From Methanoprimaticola sp047501175 (GTDB lineage Archaea; Thermoplasmatota; Thermoplasmata; Methanomassiliicoccales; Methanomethylophilaceae), in contig NZ_JBEQWH010000002.1 of assembly GCF_047501175.1 (NCBI RefSeq), positions 124,001 to 188,000 of the forward strand: a stretch of DNA of 64,000 bases, given 5' to 3'. Shown here piece by piece: positions 49,976 to 59,131 of the stretch. Position numbers and translations under genes: made by a program. Positions within the stretch are counted from its first letter, which is position 1; each line of letters begins with the position of its first letter. The notes beneath the pieces were generated by a model. The model was given only the letters and a program-made list of their open reading frames with translations. It did no database searches and was not told the DNA's origin.

Positions 49976-52900
49976 ATGAACAAGAGCACGCTTGCGGTAT
50001 GCATGGTGCTGGTGATGGTCGGGATGGCCGTCACGGTAGCTGCAACCGCATCCGACACGAACGGAGAGGAGCTCAGAAAGTTCGATCACAAACTGTATCT
50101 GACGAACAAGGACAACCTGGACACCGTCATCTTCGCCGGTGAGTCCTATACGTACGTCAACGCAGCGACGGCGAACGAGTACGAGGATCAATCGTTCCCA
50201 TTCAACAGGTTGATCATAGACATGGAGGTCGTGCCCGCACACGCCTTCGACAACGCATCGACCTCGGAGATACTCCTGACGGAGAAGGTCAGGAAGATCG
50301 AGGAGTATGCGTTCTACAGCATAGACTACCTGCTGACCGTGGGGAAGGTGGGCACGACCCCGGTGAGCATAGACAAGTACGCTTTCGGGAGCTGCACCCG
50401 CCTCGGGGTCGTGGACCTCAGGACGCACGGGACCATAGACCCCCTGGCGTTCGGGAACGCATGCACGGCCAAGTTCGTCGTGGACGAACAGTCCGATGTG
50501 CCCGACTGCCCGAACGCCGGACTCGTCTTCCTGTCCAAGGACGTGAAGGAGATCAGCTACATCAGGAACGACCGCGACTACAACGGCGTGGACCGCATAC
50601 AGGTCGAATACTACGGCTACGGTCTGCTCCACGCGTACGACTACAACAACCAGGTCACCACGTACACCCACAGGGAGGACTACTTCGCCGACGAGTACAA
50701 CTTCGACAGGATCTCCGGCGGGAACATGTACATCGACTATCTGAAGGTCGATGTGACATACGGCGGGTTCGGACTGGGGTCTGAGAGGATCGCCATAACC
50801 GCCCACGAGATGCCTCTGAAGGCACCTGCCCCGGGATCCATAGACGGGACATTCAACGGCTGGAAGGACACCCGCACCGGCACGGACCTCGGCCTAGGGC
50901 TCGACAGGGACGAGATCGAGAGCACCAAGAACCTCATCTACGACCTGAAACCCGTGATGGAGCCTTTCAGCGTGACATACGATGCCACGGACATCCCCTC
51001 GACCGAGGAGAGGAAGACGTTCAAGACCACGACATACGGTTACGGCGGACACTACCCGTCACAGGTGGAGACCGAGCACTACGTCCTCGCGGCATGGGTG
51101 GTCGTCGACAACGGAACCGTCACCACCCATCTGCCCGGGAGCGAGATCACGAGATACAGGGACCATACCGCCAAGGCCGTCTGGAACGCCAAGCCCGAGT
51201 TCACGTACACGGCATCGTACCTCGACGTCTCCGGATCGGTCATCGGCACCGTCTCGATAGGTCACGGGAAGGTGTTGGACATCGATGACAGGAAGCCGAC
51301 CGACGAGACCCCCACGCAGATGCTGGACGGCTGGAAGGTGGACGGGTCCGGGAAGGTCCTGTATCCCGGGGACTCCGTCACGGTCGTGAAGGACATCAGC
51401 CTGGTACCGGTCCTGAAGGACAGGGTGCAGTACAACGTCAAATTCTCCAACGGGACCGAGACGGTCGCCACCCAGACCGCGAGGGAGGGCGTCCCGTACG
51501 TCATAGACGTCCCAGAGCCTACCAGCCCGGACAGCATCTTCACAGGATGGTCGTACGGACAGGCGGTGCTGCACAACGGCGACACGATCGATGTCACCGG
51601 CGACATCGTCCTGAACGCGCAGTGGAGGGACCGTGCGCAGTACACGGTCACGTTCAAGGTCGATTCCACGGACTATGCACAGGGGACGGCCAAGGAGGGC
51701 ATACCGTTCACGATATCCTCCGAGGATCCCTTCGACAAGACGAGGATATTCCTCGGATGGACCGCACCGGACGGCAGCAAGGGACTGTTCTGCGGCGACT
51801 CCCTGGAGGTGGACGGGCACATCACCCTGACCGCAGAATGGAGGGACCGTGCGCAGTACACGGTCACGTTCAAGGACGGGTCGACCACCATCGCCACCGC
51901 AGATGCCACCGAGGGCATACCGTTCGTCATAGGTGTGAGCGACATACCCGACGGGGAGAGGATGTTCGTCGGATGGACCGCATCCGGAGGCCAACAGGTC
52001 CTGTATAAGGGCGATTCGATCGATATCGGATCGGACACCGTCCTGAACGCGCAGTGGAGGGACCGTACGGAGTACACAGTGACCTTCATGAACGGTGACA
52101 GCGAGGTCGATACCGCGACCGCGTACGAAGGCCTAGACTTCATCATCTCCATCGAAGACCTGCCGGACGGGGAGAGGATATTCACAGGATGGAGTGTTGG
52201 GAACGGGACGCTGCTCCAGAAGGGCGATGCGATCGATGTCGATGGGAACATCACCATCGATTCCGAATGGAGGGATCGCGAGACCTACGAAGTCAGGTTC
52301 ATGGACGGTCAGACCGTTCTGGCCACCGAGACGGCCACCGAAGGCATCCCGTTCAGCATCGACCAACCCGCTCCCACCGACGGGGACATGATCTTCACAG
52401 GATGGGAGGTCGATGGGAAACTGCTGCAGCAGGGTTCCCTGATCATAACCGAGGACATCGACATCACCGCCTCCTGGAGGGACCGCGAGACCTATACGGT
52501 CTCATTCGTCAGCCACGGGACCACCATATCCACCGACGAGGCGACGGAGGGGATCCCCTATGTGATGACGAGGGAGGACCTGCCCGACGGGACCATGGTG
52601 TTCGTCGGATGGACCCTGAACGGCGGACCCGTTGGGAACGGGGACACGCTGGACATCGACAGGGACACGTCGATCATCGCGAAGTGGAGGGACCGCGAGA
52701 CCTACGAAGTCACATACAGGGACGGTTCGACAGACCTTCTCACGACGAAGGTCACGGAAGGGAACGACCTGACCATCGACGCCCCGAAGGTCGAGGACGG
52801 GGTCCAGATCTTCGTGGGATGGCACATCCAGGGGATCGACGGCATCCTGATGGACGGGGACACCGTGCGGATCTCCGGGAACACCGTCATCCACACCGAG

Positions 52901-54988
52901 TGGAGGGACCGCGAGGTCTACAGGGTGGTGTTCATGGACGGCACCGAAGTGATCTCCGAGGACACGGCCACCGAGGGGATGCCGTTCGTGTCCGGACAGC
53001 CTGCGCTTCCGGACGGCGAGAGGATGTTCGTCCACTGGGCGATGGACGAGGACAGACTGAAGGACGGCGCGATCCTGACCTCGGACACGAGAGTGGATGC
53101 CGTGTGGAGGGACCGCGAGACATACACCGTGACCTACACCGGCGGCGCCCAGACGATCGAGAGGACGGCGACCGAGGGGATACCGTTCATCCATGACGAG
53201 GAGGCCCTGCCGGACGGCGAGAGGGTGTTCCTCGGATGGAGGATGACCGGTTCCGACGGATATCTCGCCGAAGGGACGGAGATCACCGTCACGGGAGACA
53301 TGACTATAGACGCTGTGTGGAGAGACCGCTTCGAATACACCGTCAGATACCTGGACGGGGCCGCATCCATCATGGAGACGAAGGTCATCGAAGGGGACAT
53401 GCTGACCCTGACCGAGACCGTCCCCGAGGATGAGGACAGGATATTCGTGGGATGGGCACTGACCGAGGACGGCGTACGCATCTCCGAGAAGGAGATCGCC
53501 ATCGACGGGGACACCGACATACACTCCCTGTGGAGGATGAAGAGCGGATTCGCGGTCACGTTCCTCGATGATGGCGAGGTGTGCTACGAGAGGACCGTCA
53601 AGGAAGGCAACGAGTTCCTAATCGATGTCGGAGACCTTCCGGACGACGAGAGGATATTCGTGGGATGGAGCATCTCCGGGGACGAGGGGGTGCTCGACAA
53701 GGACCTGCCCCTGACGATAACCGGCGATACGACGATCGATGCCGTGTGGAGGGACCGTGCCGTGTACGGGGTCACATTCGTGAACGGCGAGGACACCATC
53801 GGCACGGCGACGGCGAGGGAAGGCATACCGTTCGTCATCCCCATCGATGACCCCGCCGACGGCACGAGGATGTTCCTCGGCTGGAAGATGGGGTCCGACG
53901 ATACCCTGTATAGGAACGGGGACGAGCTGTCGATCGATGCGGAGGCATCGCTCAGCGCCGTGTGGAGGGACCGCGTGGAATACACAGTCACGTTCATGAA
54001 CGGGACCTCCGAGGTCGGGAAGCTGAAGGCCTACGAGGGGATCGACGCCACGGTGTCCATCGAGGACCTCGCGGATGACGAGAGGATATTCGTGGGATGG
54101 CAGTCCGAGTCCGGGGACGGGTACCGCAACGGTGACAAGCTCACGGTCTCCGGGAACATGGTCCTGAAGGCCGTGTGGAGGGACCGTGCCGTCTACAGCG
54201 TGACCTACATGAACGGAGGGGAGACCCTCGGGAAGGAGACGGCCCGCGAGGGCATACCTTACGAGATCGGGATGAGGGACCTCACCGACGACGACAGGGT
54301 GTTCGTCGGATGGAGGGTCCCCAACACCGACCAGGTTCACCGCCTCGGAGATTCCTTCGTCGCGACGGGAGACGTCGTCCTTGTCGCGGAGTGGAGGGAC
54401 AGGCTGCAGCTGTCGGTCGTGTACGTCTCCGAGAACAGGATCGTCGGGAGCGTCACCGTCACCGAAGGTGGGACGATCCAGGTGGGATGGGACGTCTCCG
54501 CTCAGGGGAAGGAGCTCGTCGGATGGAACGACGGGACGATGTCGATAGTCGACAGGACCGAGTATGTGGTGAACGAGAACGTCACGTTCACCGCGATCTG
54601 GTCCGATTCCGTGATGCACACCGTCACCTACATGCTCCCCTCCGGTCCGCTGACGGCATCGTTCGTCGAAGGCCAGACCGTCAAGGTCTCGGCCGAGGCA
54701 GGGACGCGGGACGGAATGGTGTTCGCGGGATGGTCGCTGTCCAAGGACGGGGCCCCCGCATACAGGAACGGCGACCATCTCGTGATATCCGGCGATGTGA
54801 CCCTGTATCCCGTATGGGAGCCGGCGGACCCCGCGGTCGATGACGACCCCGACGGGTCCCAGGAGCCCTCGGACGAGGACCACTGGACGTTCCTCGGGAT
54901 GGACAGCATGACCACCTCCATCGCCGTGGTGGCGGGAGTGTCGGCACTCATCGTGAGCCTGATGGTCACCGCTTTCAGGCGGAGTTGA
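49976..54988 (+). CDS. Giant surface protein: BspA-like N-terminus plus ~17 List-Bact-type repeats
   Basis: A 1670-residue protein from ATG 49976, chosen for its signal peptide (NKSTLAVCMVLVMVGMAVTVAATA) and the GGAGATG upstream. The first ~400 residues include BspA/LRR_5-like strands (EILLTEKVRKIEEYAFYS, SIDKYAFGSCTRLGVVDL). Then come about 17 modules of ~70 residues. Each opens with Y-x-V-x-F/Y, contains GIPF and a GW motif (DGERIFVGW), and ends in a Trp-Arg-Asp-Arg linker. This is the InlB B-repeat / Listeria-Bacteroides repeat plan. A Pro/Asp-rich stretch and one TM helix (SIAVVAGVSALIVSLMVTAF) end it. It likely stands off from the cell as an adhesin, perhaps toward host or bacterial partners. 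Confidence 0.85.
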   Translation: MNKSTLAVCMVLVMVGMAVTVAATASDTNGEELRKFDHKLYLTNKDNLDTVIFAGESYTYVNAATANEYEDQSFPFNRLIIDMEVVPAHAFDNASTSEILLTEKVRKIEEYAFYSIDYLLTVGKVGTTPVSIDKYAFGSCTRLGVVDLRTHGTIDPLAFGNACTAKFVVDEQSDVPDCPNAGLVFLSKDVKEISYIRNDRDYNGVDRIQVEYYGYGLLHAYDYNNQVTTYTHREDYFADEYNFDRISGGNMYIDYLKVDVTYGGFGLGSERIAITAHEMPLKAPAPGSIDGTFNGWKDTRTGTDLGLGLDRDEIESTKNLIYDLKPVMEPFSVTYDATDIPSTEERKTFKTTTYGYGGHYPSQVETEHYVLAAWVVVDNGTVTTHLPGSEITRYRDHTAKAVWNAKPEFTYTASYLDVSGSVIGTVSIGHGKVLDIDDRKPTDETPTQMLDGWKVDGSGKVLYPGDSVTVVKDISLVPVLKDRVQYNVKFSNGTETVATQTAREGVPYVIDVPEPTSPDSIFTGWSYGQAVLHNGDTIDVTGDIVLNAQWRDRAQYTVTFKVDSTDYAQGTAKEGIPFTISSEDPFDKTRIFLGWTAPDGSKGLFCGDSLEVDGHITLTAEWRDRAQYTVTFKDGSTTIATADATEGIPFVIGVSDIPDGERMFVGWTASGGQQVLYKGDSIDIGSDTVLNAQWRDRTEYTVTFMNGDSEVDTATAYEGLDFIISIEDLPDGERIFTGWSVGNGTLLQKGDAIDVDGNITIDSEWRDRETYEVRFMDGQTVLATETATEGIPFSIDQPAPTDGDMIFTGWEVDGKLLQQGSLIITEDIDITASWRDRETYTVSFVSHGTTISTDEATEGIPYVMTREDLPDGTMVFVGWTLNGGPVGNGDTLDIDRDTSIIAKWRDRETYEVTYRDGSTDLLTTKVTEGNDLTIDAPKVEDGVQIFVGWHIQGIDGILMDGDTVRISGNTVIHTEWRDREVYRVVFMDGTEVISEDTATEGMPFVSGQPALPDGERMFVHWAMDEDRLKDGAILTSDTRVDAVWRDRETYTVTYTGGAQTIERTATEGIPFIHDEEALPDGERVFLGWRMTGSDGYLAEGTEITVTGDMTIDAVWRDRFEYTVRYLDGAASIMETKVIEGDMLTLTETVPEDEDRIFVGWALTEDGVRISEKEIAIDGDTDIHSLWRMKSGFAVTFLDDGEVCYERTVKEGNEFLIDVGDLPDDERIFVGWSISGDEGVLDKDLPLTITGDTTIDAVWRDRAVYGVTFVNGEDTIGTATAREGIPFVIPIDDPADGTRMFLGWKMGSDDTLYRNGDELSIDAEASLSAVWRDRVEYTVTFMNGTSEVGKLKAYEGIDATVSIEDLADDERIFVGWQSESGDGYRNGDKLTVSGNMVLKAVWRDRAVYSVTYMNGGETLGKETAREGIPYEIGMRDLTDDDRVFVGWRVPNTDQVHRLGDSFVATGDVVLVAEWRDRLQLSVVYVSENRIVGSVTVTEGGTIQVGWDVSAQGKELVGWNDGTMSIVDRTEYVVNENVTFTAIWSDSVMHTVTYMLPSGPLTASFVEGQTVKVSAEAGTRDGMVFAGWSLSKDGAPAYRNGDHLVISGDVTLYPVWEPADPAVDDDPDGSQEPSDEDHWTFLGMDSMTTSIAVVAGVSALIVSLMVTAFRRS
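51200..54820 (+). repeat. Array of about 17 ~210-bp coding repeats (List-Bact-type modules)
   Basis: Module borders are marked by TGGAGGGACCG (Trp-Arg-Asp-Arg) roughly every 205-225 bases, at least 13 times. The modules are diverged at the DNA level but keep the GW core and linker. Module 11 replaces the linker with WRMKSG, and modules 15-16 (LQLSVVY, MHTVTY) are the most diverged, as expected at the array end. Confidence 0.85.
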
Positions 54989-55022
54989 AATATAGAGAGC
55001 AAACCTAGTCCCCCAGGAGAAC

Positions 55023-56960
55023 ATGGGAGCAATTCGTCTCGGAAAGAACCATCTCAGGTGGTGTCGCGGCTGCAATCTGCCGATACTGGAATCCAAGGAA
55101 TGCCCGGTGTGCGGTGCAGCCACCGAAGAGATCGAACTCACACCTCCGGGGGACGCAAGGCCCGCCTTCCCCCATGACGTGAAGATGATCAGGGACCTGC
55201 TCGACGATGACTACGGAACGGATGCCGGGGAGGCCCTCCTCCCGGAAGGCCACGTGGTCATCCTCAGCAAGGCCCCCGCACTCGACCGCATGGACGAGGT
55301 CGTCGTGGACGGGGACATCGTCGCCTCCGTCCGCTACGACATGGGATCAGGATGGAAGGTCATCCTCAGGATGCAGGGCGCATACCGTCTGGCAAAGGTC
55401 GCTTCGAAGGGATACGTGATCTGCGATCCGGGCGCGATAAAGTTCGTGCAGGAGAGCAAGAACCTGATGGCCCCCGGCGTGACCGATGCGGACAGCGGCA
55501 TCGAGGAGGGGGACGAGGTCCTGGTCCTCTCCCCGGACAGAGAGATCGTCTCCACCGGGATGGCGAGGATGACCGGGGAGCGGATGGTCGCGGAGTCCAA
55601 GGGCGTGGCCGTCAAGACCAGATGGTACAAGCCGGAGGAGTACAGGCCTTCGGACATCGCGCACGGATGGGACGATGTCGTCGAGGCCAATCGCGCGGCG
55701 ATCGAGAAGCGGGTGACCGAGGCGACCGGGTTCATAAGGAACACCATCGCGAAGCACGAGCTCCCCGCCATAGTCTCCTTCTCCGGCGGGAAGGACTCCC
55801 TCGCGACCCTGTTGCTCTCGATCGATGCGGGAGCGGACCTCCCGGTGCTGTTCGTCGATACCGGACTGGAGCTCAACGAGACCGTGGCCCATGTGCACGA
55901 CGTGTGCGAGAGGCACGGCCTCAAACTCATCGAGGAGCATGCCCCCGCGGACGCCTTCTTCGGGAACCTCGTGTACTTCGGACCTCCCGCGAAGGACTAC
56001 AGATGGTGCTGCAAGACCAACAAGCTGGGCCCGACCGTCGGTGCCATAACCAAGAACTTCCCCGACGGCGTACTGTCGTTCATAGGACAGAGGAAGTACG
56101 AGTCGGAGGCGCGCAACGCCAAGCCCCGCATCTGGAGGAACCCCTGGACCCCCGGACAGGTCGGGGCCTCGCCGATCCAGAACTGGTGCGCCATGCACGT
56201 CTGGCTTTACATATTCATGAAGGGAGAGCCCTTCAACGTGTGGTACACCCGCGGGTTGGACAGGATCGGATGCTTCCTCTGTCCCGCATCGGACCTCGCC
56301 GAGTTCGACATGATAGCCGGCAAGAGCGACCGCTGGGACCAGTGGGACGAGTACCTCACGAGGTACATGGACGACCGCGGGCTCCCTCCGGAATGGAAGG
56401 AGTTCGGGCTATGGAGATGGAAGAACGCCCCCAAGTCGATACGCGAGGAGGTCAGCAGGGTGACCGGCAAGGGTGTAGCGGAGCTCACCAGGCAGACCAA
56501 GGTCCCAGAGACCGGGCCCCTGAACATCAAGGTCCAGGACGGCTTCAGCCCGTGCACCATGGGATACAGCATAGAGGCCGCCCTCTCCAGGCCCATAGAC
56601 CTGGAGAAGGTGAAGCCGTTCTGTCACGCCCTGGCATGGGTGGTCGAGGAGGACCCCGACGGCGACTTCATCAACGCGGGGTTCACGACCATCTACCGCG
56701 AGGGATCTATAATCGCGAAGGCCAACGTCGAGAACGATGCCAGACAGCACATAGACCATGCCTTCCAGGTCATCGTCCGTGCGGAACAGTGCGTCGGATG
56801 CGGGCTGTGCGCCGCTAGGTGCGAGCCCAAGGCGCTGTACATGGAGGACGGCAAGGTGAGGATCCACGAGGACGAGTGCGTCTTCTGCAGGGACTGCTTC
56901 GGACCGTGCCCGTCCGTGGACTTCGCCAGGGACGACAACGAAGGAGGATTCGACCAATGA
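55023..56960 (+). CDS. Composite PAPS-reductase-like protein with zinc ribbon, PUA-like and 2[4Fe-4S] domains
   Basis: A 645-residue protein. Residues ~10-32 carry a zinc ribbon (CRGC, CPVC). Residues ~60-215 look like a PUA domain (YRLAKVASKGYVICDPGAIKFV). Residues ~225-480 are a PP-loop PAPS-reductase domain with SGGKDS at 254-259 and the Cys-containing core (YRWCCKTNKLGP, CFLCP). The C-terminus has two 4Fe-4S motifs (CVGCGLCAARCEP, CVFCRDCFGPC). This four-part plan is seen in methanogen homologues of unclear function. The PUA domain hints at RNA, the PP-loop at sulfur transfer or adenylation. It overlaps cysE by 4 bases. A tRNA thiolation, assimilatory sulfur or FeS role are all possible. 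Confidence 0.8.
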   Translation: MGAIRLGKNHLRWCRGCNLPILESKECPVCGAATEEIELTPPGDARPAFPHDVKMIRDLLDDDYGTDAGEALLPEGHVVILSKAPALDRMDEVVVDGDIVASVRYDMGSGWKVILRMQGAYRLAKVASKGYVICDPGAIKFVQESKNLMAPGVTDADSGIEEGDEVLVLSPDREIVSTGMARMTGERMVAESKGVAVKTRWYKPEEYRPSDIAHGWDDVVEANRAAIEKRVTEATGFIRNTIAKHELPAIVSFSGGKDSLATLLLSIDAGADLPVLFVDTGLELNETVAHVHDVCERHGLKLIEEHAPADAFFGNLVYFGPPAKDYRWCCKTNKLGPTVGAITKNFPDGVLSFIGQRKYESEARNAKPRIWRNPWTPGQVGASPIQNWCAMHVWLYIFMKGEPFNVWYTRGLDRIGCFLCPASDLAEFDMIAGKSDRWDQWDEYLTRYMDDRGLPPEWKEFGLWRWKNAPKSIREEVSRVTGKGVAELTRQTKVPETGPLNIKVQDGFSPCTMGYSIEAALSRPIDLEKVKPFCHALAWVVEEDPDGDFINAGFTTIYREGSIIAKANVENDARQHIDHAFQVIVRAEQCVGCGLCAARCEPKALYMEDGKVRIHEDECVFCRDCFGPCPSVDFARDDNEGGFDQ

Positions 56961-57628
56961 AGGAGATCGACTACGACATAGATCCCGACGACCTCGCGGT
57001 GTGCATGGCAAAGGACCCCGCGATCGTCGACGAGGAGGATGCCCGCAAGTTCCACACCGGGCTGCAGGCGGTCAGCATGTACCGCCTCAGCCACAGGCTG
57101 TGGATGGAAGGAAGGAAGCTGGAGGCCCGCGAGGTCAACTACGTCGCCCACCAGATGACGGGGTGCGACATCCACCCGGGGGCGACCATCGGGAAGAGGT
57201 TCTTCGTCGACCATGCCACGGGAGTGGTTATCGGGGAGACCGCCATCATCGGCGACGACGTGATGATATACCAAGGAGTCACACTCGGAGGGGTCTCGAC
57301 CAACAAGGGGAAGAGGCACCCGACCGTCGGCAACCACGTGGTGGTGGGATGCAACGCGTCCGTCCTCGGGGACATCGTGATCGGCAACAACGTCCGCATC
57401 GGGGCGGGATCCGTCGTCCTGAAGGACGTCCCCGACGACTGCACCGTCGTCGGAGTGCCCGGGAAGATCGTGAAGAAGGCGGGGGTCAAGTGCTCCAACG
57501 ACGACCTTATGCACAATCAGCTGCCGGACCCCGAGACGGACCGCATCGCCGCGCTCGAGAGGAGGATCGACGACCTCTGCGCTCAGCTGCGGACATTGAC
57601 CGAAGATATTAGGAACAAAGACCCCTGA
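56957..57628 (+). CDS. cysE: Serine O-acetyltransferase CysE
   Basis: A 223-residue left-handed beta-helix acetyltransferase. The hexapeptide repeats run from DIHPGATIG to VRIGAGSVVLKDVP, with the catalytic core FFVDHATGVVIGETA and the Asp-His pair of CysE. It makes O-acetylserine for cysteine synthesis. The C-terminal ~35 residues form a coiled tail (RIAALERRIDDLCAQL). Its start overlaps the PAPS-reductase-like stop (ATGA). Linkage with cysS downstream supports a cysteine-supply theme; an O-acetylserine sulfhydrylase gene is not in the window. Confidence 0.92.
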   Translation: MKEIDYDIDPDDLAVCMAKDPAIVDEEDARKFHTGLQAVSMYRLSHRLWMEGRKLEAREVNYVAHQMTGCDIHPGATIGKRFFVDHATGVVIGETAIIGDDVMIYQGVTLGGVSTNKGKRHPTVGNHVVVGCNASVLGDIVIGNNVRIGAGSVVLKDVPDDCTVVGVPGKIVKKAGVKCSNDDLMHNQLPDPETDRIAALERRIDDLCAQLRTLTEDIRNKDP

Positions 57629-57634
57629 AACAAA

Positions 57635-57679
57635 ACACGCCTGTCTGGGTCATTCACATTCCGACCATCACAGGCGTGT
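57635..57679 (+). terminator. Inverted repeat and T-run between cysE and cysS
   Basis: ACACGCCTGT (57635-57644) is exactly inverted at 57670-57679 (ACAGGCGTGT) and followed at once by CTTTTATCTATT. The 25-base loop is long for a terminator. CTTTTATCTA also works as a TATA element about 28-37 bases before the cysS ATG, so the site may combine the end of one transcript with the start of the next. Confidence 0.5.
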
Positions 57680-57715
57680 CTTTTATCTATTAGAACGTCA
57701 TCGACCGCCGATTAG

Positions 57716-59131
57716 ATGGTGCTCCGTATCCATAACACCCTCACCGATTCGGTCGAGGATTTCACACCCATTGAACCCGGTAAGGTCAAGATGTACGTCT
57801 GCGGCGTGACGGTCTACGACGACATCCACATGGGCCACGCCAGAAGCATCATTGTCTTCGACACGGTCGCCCGTTACCTCCGCTACATAGGATATGACGT
57901 GCAGCATGTCACCAACTTCACGGACGTGGACGACAAGATCATCATACGTGCCGCGAAGGAGGGGATCGAGCCCCTGGAGCTCTCCAAGAGGTACATCGAC
58001 CGCTATTTCGGCGAGGTCGACAGGCTCTACGTGAACCGCGCATCCTGCTACCCCCAGGCCAGCGAGAGCATCGGGGACATCATCGACATGGTCCAGAGGA
58101 TCATGGACAACGGTTTCGCATACGCCTCGCAGGACGGGAGCGTGTACTTCGATGTGTCCAGGGTCAAGGACTACGGGAGGCTCACCAACCAGAAGGTCGA
58201 CCAGCTGCAATCCTCCGGGAGGATCGCCGACGACCCCAACAAGAAGGGACCCCTCGACTTCGCCCTGTGGAAGGCCGCGAAGCCTGGGGAGATCTCCTGG
58301 GACTCGCCCTGGGGCAAGGGAAGGCCCGGATGGCACATCGAGTGCTCCGCCATGATCTACAGGAACATGGGCGAGCAGATCGACATACACGGCGGGGGCA
58401 ACGACCTCATATTCCCCCACCACGAGGACGAGATCCTCCAGACAGAGGCGGTCACCGGCAAGCCGCTGGCCAACTATTGGATGCACAACGGCATGCTCCA
58501 GGTCAAGGGCCACGGCATGTCCAAGGAGGAGAAGATGTCCAAGTCCCTCGGCAACTTCTTCACCGTCCGTGACGTCCTCGAGAAGTTCGACGGCCACACG
58601 GTCCGCTTCTACTTCCTGAACACGCACTACATGAGCCCGCTGGTCTACGGCGAGGACATGCTCAACGAGGCGGAGGCCGCGAGGGGGAGGCTCGTCAACA
58701 ACTACCGCGAGCTCCAGTCCTATGCCAGGACGGCCCCCGAAGGCGCGGAGGAGACCGGGACGATCGACGGATACCGCAACAGGTTCCGCGAGGCCATGGA
58801 CGAGGACTTCAACACCCGCGAGGCCATCGCGGTGATGTTCGAGATGGCCAAGGCGTCCAACATCGCCATGGCGGACAGGACGATGACGCGCCAGGCGGCC
58901 ATCGCCCAGATCGACCTCATCCGGGAGTTCGACGGCATCCTCGGGATCATGCCCGAGGACGAGGCCGACGACGACTCCATGGATGCCGTCATGTCCATCC
59001 TCATAGACCTGAGGAAGGAGCTCCGCGGACGCAAGATGTACGACCTTTCAGATATGATCCGCGACCGCCTCAAGGAGGCTGGGATTACACTCGAGGATTC
59101 GGCGGAGGGCGCCAAATGGAAGAGGGCCTGA
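57716..59131 (+). CDS. cysS: Cysteinyl-tRNA synthetase CysS
   Basis: A 471-residue class Ia synthetase. The HIGH motif is HMGH (38-41, in YDDIHMGHARS) and KMSKS is at 273-277. Cys29 (MYVCG) and the later GWHIECSAM and HHEDEI supply the active-site zinc ligands. Length and the C-terminal anticodon-binding helices are standard. It overlaps the radical SAM gene by 16 bases. Presence of CysS means charging of Cys-tRNA is direct here, not only through the SepRS/SepCysS route of some methanogens. Confidence 0.96.
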   Translation: MVLRIHNTLTDSVEDFTPIEPGKVKMYVCGVTVYDDIHMGHARSIIVFDTVARYLRYIGYDVQHVTNFTDVDDKIIIRAAKEGIEPLELSKRYIDRYFGEVDRLYVNRASCYPQASESIGDIIDMVQRIMDNGFAYASQDGSVYFDVSRVKDYGRLTNQKVDQLQSSGRIADDPNKKGPLDFALWKAAKPGEISWDSPWGKGRPGWHIECSAMIYRNMGEQIDIHGGGNDLIFPHHEDEILQTEAVTGKPLANYWMHNGMLQVKGHGMSKEEKMSKSLGNFFTVRDVLEKFDGHTVRFYFLNTHYMSPLVYGEDMLNEAEAARGRLVNNYRELQSYARTAPEGAEETGTIDGYRNRFREAMDEDFNTREAIAVMFEMAKASNIAMADRTMTRQAAIAQIDLIREFDGILGIMPEDEADDDSMDAVMSILIDLRKELRGRKMYDLSDMIRDRLKEAGITLEDSAEGAKWKRA

